Shown here in pieces: positions 17,047 through 26,436 of a stretch of 64,000 bases of DNA. This DNA comes from Pseudarthrobacter sp. SSS035 (GTDB taxonomy: Bacteria > Actinomycetota > Actinomycetes > Actinomycetales > Micrococcaceae): contig NZ_CP096882.1 of assembly GCF_023273875.1 (NCBI RefSeq), positions 2,418,001 through 2,482,000 on the forward strand. Direction: 5' to 3'. Every line of letters begins with the position of its first letter. The stretch's first letter is position 1. The position numbers were made by a program, and so were the translations under genes. The notes under the pieces were generated by a model. The model was not told the origin of the DNA and did not search any database. It was given only the letters and a program-made list of their open reading frames with translations.

Positions 17047-17928
17047 CGAGCTTCGGTGCGCAGTTCATTTCCGGGCTGATCATGCCGGCCATGACGTTTA
17101 TCGGGAACCTCGTGTACGTGGGGATCGCGGTGGTGGGAGGCCTGCAGGTGGCGTCCGGGGCCATGCAGCTGGGCGACGTGCAGGCGTTCATCCAGTACTC
17201 GCGGCAGTTCACCATGCCGCTGACGCAGCTGGGGTCGATGGCCAACCTGCTGCAGTCCGGGGTGGCGTCCGCGGAGCGGGTGTTCTCGTTGTTGGATGAG
17301 GATGAGGAGTCTGCTGAGCCTGTTCCTTCGTCTGGTCCGGTTTTCGGGCGGGGACGGCTGGTCTTTGAGGACGTCTCGTTCTCTTATTCGCCGGACAAGC
17401 CGCTGATTTCTTCTTTGTCTCTTGTGGCGGAGCCGGGGCAGACGGTGGCGATTGTCGGGCCCACCGGTGCTGGGAAGACCACGCTGGTGAACCTGATGAT
17501 GCGGTTCTACGAGCTGGATGCAGGCCGGATAACGCTCGACGGCGTAGACGTCACCTCAGTCTCCCGGCGCGAGCTGCGCTCGCGGCTGGGCATGGTGCTG
17601 CAGGATACGTGGCTGTTCGGCGGGACCATCCGGGACAACATCGCGTACGGCCGGCCTACTGCTACGGAGGGCGAGATCCTTGAGGCCGCGCGGGCGACGT
17701 ACGTGGACCGGTTCGTGCACTCGCTGCCGGAGGGGTACGACACCGTTTTGGAGGATGAGGGTGGGAACGTGTGAATATTGGCCTTCAGGGGGTCCAGAGG
17801 TGGTGCGGGTGAGCGCCGTGGTCGGAATCCCGATTGGCGTGGGTGAGCGCCAGTGTCGGTGTGGGTGAGCGCCATCTGTAAGGCTCCTTCCACCACGTGA
17901 GGGCCACGTGGCGGAAGGATTACCGGCA

Positions 17929-19485
17929 ATGGTACGGAAGATCAAGGCGAAACTGGTTTTGCAGTTTCGCAATCAAGGCCTATCGGGCAGGGCTATCTCG
18001 TCTGCTCAGGGCATGTCTCGGCACAGCGTTCAGGCGGTGATCGAGGCTGCTGATCGGGCAGGGCTCGGCTGGGATGACGTTGCTGATTTGTCTGATGGTG
18101 AGGTTTATCTGGCGCTATTTCCCGGCCGCGGGGTGCGCGAGAGCGTGTTTATGCAGCCGGATTGGGGCCAGGTGCACCGGGAGCTGGCCAGGGTTGGGGT
18201 GACGTTGAAGCTGCTGCACCAGGAGTACGTCGACGCATCCGGTCGGGCGGGGCAAGCGTCGATGAGTTATGACCGGTTCTGCAGGCTTTATGGCGATCAC
18301 GCGATGGTCACTGGCGCCTCGTCCCGGGTCGGCCACAAGGCTGGCCGCAGCATCGAGGTCGACTGGTCTGGGCCGACGATGCAGCTGGTCGATCCGGCAA
18401 CGGGAGAGGTCTCGAAGGTGTATTTGTTCGTCGCGTGTCTGCCGTTCAGCAGGTATGCGTTCGTGGAGGCGTGCCTGGATATGCGGCAGGATTCGTGGCT
18501 GCGCGCGCATGCGGAGATGTTCGCGTTCTTCGGCGGCACGGTCCCGCGGCTCGTGCCCGACAATCTCAAGACCGGGGTGATCTCTCATCCGCGCGAGGGC
18601 GAGGTCGTGCTCAATGACGCGTATCGGGAGATGGCGGCGCATTATTCAGCGGCGGTACTACCGGGCCGAGTGAGGCACCCGAAGGACAAGGCGAGCGTGG
18701 AAAACACTGTCTCGCACGTCGCCACCTGGGTGATTGCCGGGTTGAGGAAAGAGGTGTTCACGAGCCTGGCGCAGTTGCGGAGACGGATTCGGGAGCAGAT
18801 CGATGCCTATAACAGGCAGCCGTTCCAGAAGCGGGAGGGCTCCCGGCTGAGCGTGTTCACCGCCGAGGAGAAGCCGGTGTTGCAACCGCTGCCGGCGGTG
18901 GCGTTCGAGATCAGCACCTGGACCTATGGGCGCAAAGTTGGGCGCAACGGCCACGTGGTCTGGGCGAAGAACTTTTACTCCGTGCCGTTCGCGCACATCG
19001 GCTCGAATGTTGATCTTCGTGTCACGGAGACCATGCTGGAGATCTATCGCAGCGATGAGCGCCTCACCAGCCACCTGCTGCTGCCAGCGACGACGGCGAA
19101 CCAGCATCAGACGAACGAGGCGGACCTTCCGGAGGGTCGCAGCTGGCAGGCGTGGGACCGGGCCCGGATCGATGAATGGGCGTTGCGGATGGGCCCGGCA
19201 ACCGTGACGGTGATCAGCAAGATCTTCGAGTCCGTGCGGGTCGAGGAGGCCGGCTACGACCCCGCGCTGGCGGTGCTGCGCCTGTCCCGCCGGTTCTCCC
19301 CGGCCCGGGTGGAAGCGGCCAGCCAGCTCGCGCTGCGGGGGTCGATACGATCGCCCCGCTACGCCCACCTGCGGCCGATCCTGGATACCGGGCAGGACAA
19401 AACCGGGATCGTCCCTGATGAGCCGGAGGGAGACGATGGCGGATACGTGCGGGGCGGCGCCTACTACGCCGGAGGGGCTCGATGA
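17929..19485 (+). CDS. istA: IS21-family transposase IstA
   Basis: A 518-residue transposase. An N-terminal helix-turn-helix (GLSGRAISSAQGMSRHSVQAVI) precedes the retroviral-integrase-like DDE core: Asp in IEVDWSG, Asp in VPDNLKT, Glu in ASVENTVSH. A C-terminal Mu-type region follows. A GTG at 17908 is also in frame, but the ATG at 17929 begins the family sequence. The stop overlaps the istB start by four bases. Confidence 0.92.
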   Translation: MVRKIKAKLVLQFRNQGLSGRAISSAQGMSRHSVQAVIEAADRAGLGWDDVADLSDGEVYLALFPGRGVRESVFMQPDWGQVHRELARVGVTLKLLHQEYVDASGRAGQASMSYDRFCRLYGDHAMVTGASSRVGHKAGRSIEVDWSGPTMQLVDPATGEVSKVYLFVACLPFSRYAFVEACLDMRQDSWLRAHAEMFAFFGGTVPRLVPDNLKTGVISHPREGEVVLNDAYREMAAHYSAAVLPGRVRHPKDKASVENTVSHVATWVIAGLRKEVFTSLAQLRRRIREQIDAYNRQPFQKREGSRLSVFTAEEKPVLQPLPAVAFEISTWTYGRKVGRNGHVVWAKNFYSVPFAHIGSNVDLRVTETMLEIYRSDERLTSHLLLPATTANQHQTNEADLPEGRSWQAWDRARIDEWALRMGPATVTVISKIFESVRVEEAGYDPALAVLRLSRRFSPARVEAASQLALRGSIRSPRYAHLRPILDTGQDKTGIVPDEPEGDDGGYVRGGAYYAGGAR

Positions 19486-20231
19486 GCCGCCTGGATGCGG
19501 AGACCAAACGCAAGCTGCGCGAGATGAACGCGGGCGAGTTGCTGGAGGCCATCGATACCCAAGACGAGAGGCTGAGTATCAGCTTGCCGTTCGAGGATCG
19601 TGTCCGGCTGGTCGTCGATGACGCCTATTCGTCGTTTACGCATTCCAAGGTGGCCGGCTTGATCCGGCGGGCAGGACTGCGTTATCCGAACGCGGATTTG
19701 CGTCGCATCGATCTTCTCGACGAGCGCGGTCTTGACCGGCAGCTGCTGACCCAGCTGGGCACCTGCTCGTTCGTGGGCAGGCAGCAGAACGTCGTCTTGC
19801 AGGGGTTCACTGGGTCGGGGAAGTCGTATCTGGGATGCGCGGTCGCCAAACGCGCCTGCGAGCACCGAATCCGCGCACATTACGTCCGTATGCCAGACCT
19901 CGAGGAAGAATGGGTCGCCGCGCAAGACAGGCCCGGCGGTTCCGGTAAATTCCTGCGAAAGTATGCGGCATTCACGCTGCTGGTCATCGACGAGTGGCTC
20001 CTGGATCGACCCACGGAACCGATGCGAGGCATGCTGCTGGAACTGATGGAGCGCCGCTACGGCGAGACCTCAACAGTGTTCTGCACTCAGTATTTGCAGA
20101 AGGACTGGCACCAGCGGCTCGGCTCCGGCGTCCATGCGGACGCGATCATGGACCGGATCATCCACAACACGATCTGGGTCGAGACCGGCAACTACAACAT
20201 GCGCGAACACGCAGCACTCGTGAGCGCCTAA
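19482..20231 (+). CDS. istB: IS21-family ATPase IstB
   Basis: A 249-residue AAA+ helper ATPase of the DnaC/IstB type. Walker A is GFTGSGKS near residue 108 and Walker B is LLVIDEW near residue 166. It assists target selection and strand transfer by IstA. It overlaps istA (ATGA), as usual for the family. Confidence 0.92.
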   Translation: MSRLDAETKRKLREMNAGELLEAIDTQDERLSISLPFEDRVRLVVDDAYSSFTHSKVAGLIRRAGLRYPNADLRRIDLLDERGLDRQLLTQLGTCSFVGRQQNVVLQGFTGSGKSYLGCAVAKRACEHRIRAHYVRMPDLEEEWVAAQDRPGGSGKFLRKYAAFTLLVIDEWLLDRPTEPMRGMLLELMERRYGETSTVFCTQYLQKDWHQRLGSGVHADAIMDRIIHNTIWVETGNYNMREHAALVSA

Positions 20232-20713
20232 TCCTGTGACAGAGAGCGTCAGCGGCGCCAAGCCACGCGACTGCTGGCGCTCTCTGGCACGATCCCCGGC
20301 GCTCAACCGCACGAATGGGTGGCGCTCAGGGCTTCAAATACTCAAACGTGTCCGCCGGTGAGAAGCAGCTGCTGACGATTGCGCGGGCGTTCCTGGCCCG
20401 GCCGTCGGTGCTGATCCTGGACGAGGCGACTTCTTCAGTGGATACGCGGACCGAGGTGCTGGTGCAGAAGGCGATGCGGGCTTTGAGGAGCGACCGGACG
20501 AGCTTTGTGATCGCGCACCGCCTGTCCACGATCCGCGACGCCGACCTCATCCTAGTGATGGAGGCTGGCCAGATCGTGGAGCAGGGAACGCACGCTTCCT
20601 TGTTGGCAGCTGGCGGGGCTTATGCGCGCCTGTATGAGGCGCAGTTCGCGGCTCCGGTGGCGGAGGTTTAGGAAGCCCGAGGCGAGCCTCGCAGTCAGAC
20701 ACTCAAGCGTTGA

Positions 20714-22369
20714 CTACAAATTCAACTCCAGTCGGTTCACCACTCGGATTATCGTGTCAACGTACTCCTTAACGCGCGAGGCATTCACTTCTTGATTGGT
20801 GTGAACTGCTTCGTTTCGTGCCTGTTGCGCGGCTGATAAAGTAGCAGTCTCATCGGGCGTAATCTTGCCATCGACAGAAGCCTGGCGAAGTAATGACCGC
20901 AGATTTCCCGGTAGTTTTTCCTCCCGTTTGTTCGTGTCGTATGTTTTCGATAGCGTCGTTTCGAGCAGTGCTATCGCCGTGATTAGCGCAGCCCGGGGCT
21001 CCTTCAGCCGCATGAGCCTGATCGCATCGCTTTCCGTGCTCCTTGCGCTGTTCCGTGTGATTTGACGGATGACTTCGGTGAAATTGGCAATGAACTGCTC
21101 TGGATCGGCATCGGGTCGGGCGGGTCGGATAAGAACCCGCCCATCAAATCCAGCAATCATGGGTCGGTTTGAGGGAGTCACGACGAGCGTGCTCCTAGTC
21201 CCAGCTGCTCCGGAGTCATAAAGAAGACTGGTGTGGAATTCTGGGCTGTCGGGCTCAACTACGACCAATCGCGCTCTACTCAAAAGCGCGTCATTCTTAG
21301 CCAGATGCGTGCCGGGAGGCGTAGATACATCTTTGGAAACCACTGGGACAAGGCCTTCTGCTTCAACCACCGGAAATATGTACTCCCGATACCAGGCGAC
21401 CACCGCTGCAGGCACCGCGAAAAAACACATCCTGCTACTAGGCGCAGGCAGGAGCAGATCTGCACTCGTGCGGTCGTATGAACTCTTTCCGGTTTCGAGA
21501 ACGTGATCGCGCCAGTATTCTCCAAGCTCGCGCAGGAAAGCAGCTAACTGTTCACCGTACGACAGGCCCCTTTTCGTCGGAAGATTTACAACTTTGACGC
21601 CGCGTCGCTCGTACCGGGATACAACGTGTGATGGGGCGCCAATTTGAATGGACCACAGCGGGCGCGTAAGAGGCCCGAGGCGGCTTCGAATGACCGCCAA
21701 AAGTTGACGAGTGTCTGGATCGTCGAGACTATAGCCGATGAGGATTGCGGTTCGGTCAACCAAAAGTGCCGTCACGCTGGTTGCCAGCAAAGGGTAGCGG
21801 ATCAAGAAATTGTCATAGTCATCCTCTGTTAGTACGAGGCGATTTGGATGGTGGACATCACCGTGCATCTTAATCAGCCGAGGACCTGCATAGCGGTTAG
21901 GGCCGGAAAGCTGTAACTCGTCTACTACGGGATGACATGGCCGGCCGCCTTCTTGGTAGGCGCGCTCCAATAGAAAGTCAAAATTCGTCGTAATGACAGT
22001 TTCAAAACCGAGATCGGCAATTGCTTTATGAGTTTCGCCAGTGACTGCGTCGTGGGCACGTATGAGTCGAGCTATTTTGTCGACCAAGGCTACCCGGCCG
22101 AAGCTCTGCTCATAGGCGGAGATGGAGTCAAGAGTATTGTTTCCTGAATCGAGGCCAGGTACATCCCGGGCAAGAGCCTCCCCTAACTCATGCCACATCA
22201 GCGGAGGCTCACCGGTGTAGACGGACGCATTCCGTGAAAAACCAGCACCGATAAGAGGAAGCCATCGTCCTTGCACCAGATCATCAAGGAGCGGCCTAGG
22301 AACGTACTTGATGTATTCGTCGGCCAAAATGTTCCCCGTCGTCAAGGTCCTTGAGCTGCCTGTCAGCAT
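20714..22369 (-). CDS. SIR2-like / TIR-like / HEPN-like candidate defence effector
   Basis: A 551-residue protein with three recognisable parts. Residues about 30-290 are a SIR2-type NAD-binding domain (GAGFS 41-45, TNFD 128-131, HG 169-170, GYSLDD 212-217). Residues about 312-435 resemble the TIR-like nucleotide-related fold (FFAVPAAVVAWYREYIFPVV, LLSRARLVVVEPDS). Residues about 445-551 are helical with an R-x4-H motif (RNEAVH, 518-523), as in HEPN RNases. SIR2 and TIR domains in phage defence deplete NAD; HEPN domains cut RNA. It is probably downstream of, and co-transcribed with, the ATPase-nuclease gene (166-base gap), and ends 42 bases from the ABC fragment. Confidence 0.72.
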   Translation of the reverse strand: MLTGSSRTLTTGNILADEYIKYVPRPLLDDLVQGRWLPLIGAGFSRNASVYTGEPPLMWHELGEALARDVPGLDSGNNTLDSISAYEQSFGRVALVDKIARLIRAHDAVTGETHKAIADLGFETVITTNFDFLLERAYQEGGRPCHPVVDELQLSGPNRYAGPRLIKMHGDVHHPNRLVLTEDDYDNFLIRYPLLATSVTALLVDRTAILIGYSLDDPDTRQLLAVIRSRLGPLTRPLWSIQIGAPSHVVSRYERRGVKVVNLPTKRGLSYGEQLAAFLRELGEYWRDHVLETGKSSYDRTSADLLLPAPSSRMCFFAVPAAVVAWYREYIFPVVEAEGLVPVVSKDVSTPPGTHLAKNDALLSRARLVVVEPDSPEFHTSLLYDSGAAGTRSTLVVTPSNRPMIAGFDGRVLIRPARPDADPEQFIANFTEVIRQITRNSARSTESDAIRLMRLKEPRAALITAIALLETTLSKTYDTNKREEKLPGNLRSLLRQASVDGKITPDETATLSAAQQARNEAVHTNQEVNASRVKEYVDTIIRVVNRLELNL

Positions 22370-22535
22370 AGCTTGCCACTAAAGACAACAGCGCCAGAAA
22401 AGTGATGCGGACTCTGACGAGTAGCCTGCCTACCCCCTCTGATGCATGTACAGCTTCTGCAGGGTAGTGCGGCTGGCGTTCAAGATAGTTTCCTTCTCCT
22501 AATTGTCGGACAAACCGCTGATCTCTGACCTGACG

Positions 22536-23930
22536 TCATTGACGCCCCAAAAATCCGCCGAATTGGGCGTGCCGTTTCAAGGTGGTTTTGATCGCATCTT
22601 TTATGGTTGACGGCATTGTGTTCGAAGGGGCAAACGCCTTCAGTTCGACGATGACGGAGTTCTGTTGACTATTGGGGCGTTCCAAGAAGACATCAGCCCG
22701 AACGGTGCTGTGCTTTGAAACGACGTCCTTCTCGTGCTTTGCCTCGTAGCCAAGCTCTTGAAATACCCGCGCTATTCGCTTGCCGATCGCCGTGGGGCTC
22801 GTCGTAACTGTCGAGTACCAGTCTCGAGCTTCATTCGCCCGGTTCGACGTTTCTCGTTCTCTCATGGTGCTATATGCCGTCGGGTCCCATGCTTCAGAGA
22901 CGATAGAAGCAAAGTGTGACTTGCTGAAGCGATCTAGGTACGACTTGTGGAGTTTGGCGGAGTCGCTCGTCAGATCGTGGCAAAGCTTGTGGAGGTCCGC
23001 CGCTGCAATGGGAATCAATCGAACGTCAAAGTATAGGCGTGCCCGGTTCAACTGTGAAAGTGGAAGCGTACGCCTATCCAGGTCGTTGAGCTCCCGGTAG
23101 AAGGCGCCCCAGTCCAGTTTGTATCCATCTCGCGGGTTGCTGAATCCGTTGATCAAGGCGATTCTGCGGCCGTCCGTAACAGGCCACAGCATGATCACCT
23201 GATACTTGGACAGATCCTGAAGCCCACTTACAGAGCTCATTAGAAGGTCAGCTACGCCCTCGATGCATTGCCCTATGGTTTCGGCCTTGTCTGCGACCTC
23301 ATCAATGTCGGTACGAAGGACTTCGAAATCGGCCAATGGCTGGTCGGCATTATGGAACTCAAATGTCTCTTCTACGAGACGAGACCACTCGGCACGAGGC
23401 GGGCCATCGAGCCTGAAGTCCCCACTAAGCAGGATCCTGGTATTCCGGCTCGTTGCTTCAGCCAGTTCGGACTGGAACTCTTGGCTGGTCGTTAGCCAGA
23501 TGAAAAGGACCGGCTCCCGGCGCAGGTCGCCGCGGTCCAAGAGGCTGAGCCGCTCCACAAATTGTGTCGGCACGTCCGAGCGCGTTGCGACGTTCTCCTC
23601 GTACTGATCGATAACAGCAACAATGAGATTGGGTTGTTTCCGTCGCCCCTTGGCTGCATTAATTTCTGCAACCAACGATGATTCCGACGAAATCGCCGCG
23701 CGGGAAAGTTCGATTACCTTGATGTCCGGAAGATGGGTTTGGAGTTCGCGGGCCGCAGAACTCTTGCCCGATCCGCTGGGGCCATATATCGGGAGGAACT
23801 TGATTCCACCAGACATCTGCATGCTCTTGAGACCTCTTTGTACTAAGTCAATGAGATGCGGATTCGGTTCAAGCCGTCCTCGGAAAGCAGGGTCCAGGTC
23901 TTCGTATCTGGACGGCAGTCGCATAGTCAT
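22536..23930 (-). CDS. P-loop ATPase with C-terminal PD-(D/E)XK-like domain
   Basis: A 464-residue protein. Walker A is GPSGSGKS (50-57) and a Walker B-like strand LIVAVIDQY has Asp108. The middle is helical. The C-terminal ~90 residues (from RIARVFQELGYEA) end with Asp413, then Glu429-Leu-Lys431 (RADVF ... VIVELKA), the arrangement of PD-(D/E)XK nucleases. The architecture of ATPase sensor plus nuclease next to a SIR2 protein suggests a two-gene anti-phage system. No clear ribosome site precedes the ATG at 23930. I could not assign it to a named system. Confidence 0.65.
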   Translation of the reverse strand: MTMRLPSRYEDLDPAFRGRLEPNPHLIDLVQRGLKSMQMSGGIKFLPIYGPSGSGKSSAARELQTHLPDIKVIELSRAAISSESSLVAEINAAKGRRKQPNLIVAVIDQYEENVATRSDVPTQFVERLSLLDRGDLRREPVLFIWLTTSQEFQSELAEATSRNTRILLSGDFRLDGPPRAEWSRLVEETFEFHNADQPLADFEVLRTDIDEVADKAETIGQCIEGVADLLMSSVSGLQDLSKYQVIMLWPVTDGRRIALINGFSNPRDGYKLDWGAFYRELNDLDRRTLPLSQLNRARLYFDVRLIPIAAADLHKLCHDLTSDSAKLHKSYLDRFSKSHFASIVSEAWDPTAYSTMRERETSNRANEARDWYSTVTTSPTAIGKRIARVFQELGYEAKHEKDVVSKHSTVRADVFLERPNSQQNSVIVELKAFAPSNTMPSTIKDAIKTTLKRHAQFGGFLGRQ

Positions 23931-24242
23931 TAGGACAGTCTAAGGACCAAAACAACAGTTACTGGCAACGCGGTGTTCCGCCAGAGAATTAAGAACCTCT
24001 TCGTCGTAGTTGCGTTGATATTTTCCATTCCACGGCGACGCCGCCAACACCACGGCCAAGCACGCCGTGGTTGGCCCGACCGAGTACTCGGCGGTGAGGT
24101 TTGCCCAAACGACTGTCCCCCATTCGCATAGATGGGGAAACATGGCGCGACCGTGACGTAGGCTTAAACAGAACTGCCCACCACCCGCCGTCGTAGTATT
24201 CGGAAACACGGCGCAATGTGTCGGCCCCGCTCGTACTCTGTT
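23931..24242. other. Intergenic region upstream of the SIR2/ATPase pair
   Basis: Just over 300 bases. Minus-strand open frames (for example 23989-24216) cover it, but none resembles a known protein and none has a ribosome site. The promoter of the ATPase gene should lie here; I see no convincing -35/-10 pair. Confidence 0.4.
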
Positions 24243-24756
24243 AGCTGCCTCGTTTTGCGCTTGATGTTGAGGCCGTCGCCCGCCCAGTCCGTTCGCAGGA
24301 GCTGCTGGATGCGGTGAACCACCGGGTCGTACTGCCGATCGGGCGATGGGCACCATGCTGCAGGGGCGGGAGCTCTCGCTCGAGGACGACTTCCTGGGTC
24401 TGGAAGGCTGCAACGAGATCCTCAATGTCACGCGACCGGATGTCATCGCGGACATCCATGACGCTTACTTCGCGGTGGGCATCGATGCGGTCGAAACCAA
24501 CACCTTCGGTGCAAACTGGTCCAACCTCTCCGACTACGGCATCGACGACCGGATTGAAGCTCGCCCGGAAGGGTGCGGAGATCGACCGGGACCGCGCCGA
24601 AGCCGCAGAAAAAGCAGGCGGACGGATGCGGTGGGTTTTGGGCTCCATCGGGCCGGGTATCAAGCTCCCCAGGCTCGGCCACACCACCTACGACTACCTC
24701 AAGCAGACCTTCGCCCGGCAGGCCGAGAGCCTCATCGACGGGGGAGCATATGCCTA
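24243..24756 (+). pseudogene. Methionine synthase (metH) 5' fragment, frameshifted
   Basis: The start matches the MetH N-terminus (ALDVEAVARPVRSQELLDAV). The frame shifts at about 24345 into GTMLQGRELSLEDDFLGLEG and VETNTFGANWSNLSDYGIDD, and shifts again near 24550 into KGAEIDRDRAEAAEKAGGRM and LGHTTYDYLKQTF. The match stops at IDGGA (24756). About 130 residues of the homocysteine domain are covered. It overlaps in protein space with the metH piece at 16676-17046, so neither derives from simple splitting of one copy without duplication. Confidence 0.85.
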
Positions 24757-24854
24757 CTAGCATCAATGGCGCCATCCCCACATCCGACGGCGGCTGGTCG
24801 GCGCTGCAGGGGCCCGGATACACGCGCGAGGAGGGCAACGCATCACCGGTTTAG
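24757..24854 (+). pseudogene. SDR C-terminal scrap fused to the metH fragment
   Basis: After the metH piece the reading frame SINGAIPTSDGGWSALQG matches the C-terminal end of a short-chain dehydrogenase, also seen at 30646-30790 and 56774-56902. It runs to a TAG at 24852-24854. There is no start or active-site region, so it cannot be functional. Confidence 0.65.
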
Positions 24855-24932
24855 GGCCGACCCTCCGGCCCTATCGGAATGACGATGGACGGCCTATCTT
24901 GGTCTGACACACACCCAAGGAAAGGAACAACG

Positions 24933-25238
24933 ATGTTCACCTTGCAGATCAGCTATCCAGTCCGGGACTACGAGGCTTTCAAGAAGGTATTCGATAGCGA
25001 TCCTGCAGGCCGCGCCGCCTCGGGCGCCAGGTCTGTCCGGCTGCTCCGGGACACGGACGACCAGAACAGCGTGGCCGTGCTCCTTGACTTCGACACCAAG
25101 GATGCCGCGACCGTCTTTCTGGAACGGCTACGCAGCGAGGTATGGGACAAGCCCGAGGTGATAGGGCAGCTGATGACGGCAGCGCCCACTGCAAGGATCC
25201 TGGAGGAAGTGGGCCGCGAGGGTGAGGGTGCGGGCTGA
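24933..25238 (+). CDS. Small ABM-like (dimeric alpha-beta barrel) protein
   Basis: A 101-residue protein with a good ribosome site (AAGGAAAGGA) before the ATG at 24933. The sequence MFTLQISYPVRDYEAFKKVFD with later VAVLLDFDTKDAATVFLERL fits a small ferredoxin-like/antibiotic-biosynthesis-monooxygenase fold that often dimerises. No catalytic residue can be named. It heads the redox gene cluster that continues to 30612 and is followed by a hairpin at 25326. Confidence 0.6.
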   Translation: MFTLQISYPVRDYEAFKKVFDSDPAGRAASGARSVRLLRDTDDQNSVAVLLDFDTKDAATVFLERLRSEVWDKPEVIGQLMTAAPTARILEEVGREGEGAG

Positions 25239-25325
25239 CCGCTCAGTATCCGGGGTTCCGCCGAACCACTTCATTTGCGGCCGACTGGGTCAAATAGAAC
25301 GCCGTTCGGCGCTGACTCAAACGGT

Positions 25326-25349
25326 CGACGGCGGGAGGCCCCGCCGTCG
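25326..25349. terminator. GC-rich hairpin, copy a of a recurring repeat
   Basis: The 10-bp stem CGACGGCGGG / CCCGCCGTCG has loop AGGC and lies 87 bases after the ABM-like gene. The same core recurs at 27321, 28315 and 56924. It is probably a transcription terminator, although it lacks a long T-run here (GCGTTTCC follows). Confidence 0.6.
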
Positions 25350-25437
25350 TGCGTTTCCTTCCGTCGTGGCTGCTTCTGTCTCCGGCGGGCTGGGGGTGTC
25401 TGATGGACACTGCCACCGCATCCTCGTGCTGCGTACC

Positions 25438-26436
25438 GTGGAACTTGTGGACAGAAAAGAAGAGATCCGTGAGTTCCTGATCTCGCGTCGAGCGAAGGTC
25501 AGCCCGGAGCAGGCCGGGATCCCCAGCTACGGGGAACTGCGACGTGTGCCGGGCCTGCGCCGGGAGGAAGTGGCGCAGCTCGCCGGGGTGAGCACGGACT
25601 ACTACACGCGGCTGGAACGCGGCAGCATCCGCGGCGTTTCGGACTCGGTGCTCGAGGCTGTGGCCTCGGCTCTTCAGCTGGACGAGGCAGAGCGGGCACA
25701 CCTGATGGACCTGGCGCGGACGGCCAACGCACCGTCGGGTCGGATGCCCCGCCGTCCGGCGCAGCAACGGGTCCGTCCCGGAGTGCTGCGTCTGCTGGAC
25801 GGGATGACCGGAGTGGCCGCCATGGTGCAGAACGGCCGCGGTGACGTGCTCGCCGGCAACATGCTGGGACGGGCCCTGTACTCCGAGGTATTTAACTCAG
25901 CTGTGTCGTACGGTCGGGACGTTCCGGGCCGGCTGCCGAACCAGGCCCGCTACATCTTCCTCGATCCGCGCGCAGCCGACTTCTACGCGGATTGGAACGC
26001 GATCGCGGCCATCATGGTCGCGATGCTGCGCCTGGAATCCGGCCGGAATCCCCACGACCGTGCCCTGAACGAGCTGGTCGGCGAGCTCACCACGCGCAGC
26101 GGACTGTTCGCCGCGCTCTGGGCCGGGCACGACGTGCGGATCCACACCACGGGAACCAAGCGCTTCCACCACCCGGTGGCCGGCGACCTGTCCCTGCAGT
26201 ACGAAACGCTGGACCTCCCCGGCGACGAAGGACAGGTCGTGTTCACCTTCACCGCCGAGCCGGGCTCCGCTTCCGCAACCGCGCTGGCATTCCTCGCCAG
26301 CTGGGCCGCATCGCCACCCGAAGAAACCACCCAAACAGCCACCGCCGGCGATCCTGCCGGCGGATCCACCGCCCCCGCGCGCTCCCACGCGCAGCCAGGG
26401 CGCACCACAGGAAAGACAGAACCCTCCCATGACTGA
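25438..26436 (+). CDS. XRE-type regulator with MmyB-like ligand domain
   Basis: About 332 residues. The N-terminal helix-turn-helix (LRREEVAQLAGVSTDYYTRLERG) is the signature of this regulator family. The central part (MTGVAAMVQNGRGDVLAGN, GELTTRSGLFAALWAGHDV, TKRFHHPVAGDLSLQYETL) is the MmyB-like ligand-binding domain. I chose the GTG at 25438; a GTG three codons later is equally possible. The frame is open further upstream but across the hairpin, so a longer form is unlikely. The gene ends in an 8-base overlap with the SDR gene, so it probably regulates its own SDR operon. Confidence 0.85.
   Translation: MELVDRKEEIREFLISRRAKVSPEQAGIPSYGELRRVPGLRREEVAQLAGVSTDYYTRLERGSIRGVSDSVLEAVASALQLDEAERAHLMDLARTANAPSGRMPRRPAQQRVRPGVLRLLDGMTGVAAMVQNGRGDVLAGNMLGRALYSEVFNSAVSYGRDVPGRLPNQARYIFLDPRAADFYADWNAIAAIMVAMLRLESGRNPHDRALNELVGELTTRSGLFAALWAGHDVRIHTTGTKRFHHPVAGDLSLQYETLDLPGDEGQVVFTFTAEPGSASATALAFLASWAASPPEETTQTATAGDPAGGSTAPARSHAQPGRTTGKTEPSHD

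Larger units (their letters stand above)
17772..20344 (+). mobile_element. IS21-family insertion sequence with 6-bp target duplication
   Basis: A 2573-base element. The left end starts TGAATATTGGCC and the right end, read inward, starts TGAGTATTTGAA. AACGTG is present on both sides (17766-17771 and 20345-20350), and a single copy restores the exporter frame. Near the left end GGTGAGCGCC is repeated three times (17808, 17842, 17864). Near the right end its reverse core appears twice (20298, 20321); these look like the multiple transposase-binding repeats of IS21-type elements. It encodes IstA and IstB and looks intact. Confidence 0.92.
17047..20671 (+). pseudogene. ABC exporter fragment, copy 3, split by an IS21-family element
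   Basis: Two segments, 17047-17771 and 20345-20671, are joined in frame when the insertion (17772-20344) and one duplicated AACGTG are removed. They match the exporter at 4282-6336 from its FGAQFISGLIMPAM region to the terminal AAPVAEV. The membrane-domain N-terminus is missing. The ATPase part is well preserved (Walker A GPTGAGKTT, VSAGEKQ, LILDEATSS), so truncation preceded the insertion and decay is slight. The left end is fused to the metH fragment; the right end is followed after 42 bases by the SIR2 gene. Confidence 0.92.

Noticed and set aside
23989..24216. Minus-strand frame upstream of the ATPase-nuclease gene as a third gene of that system
   Set aside because: No ribosome site, no homology and an odd composition; two overlapping frames cover the same bases.
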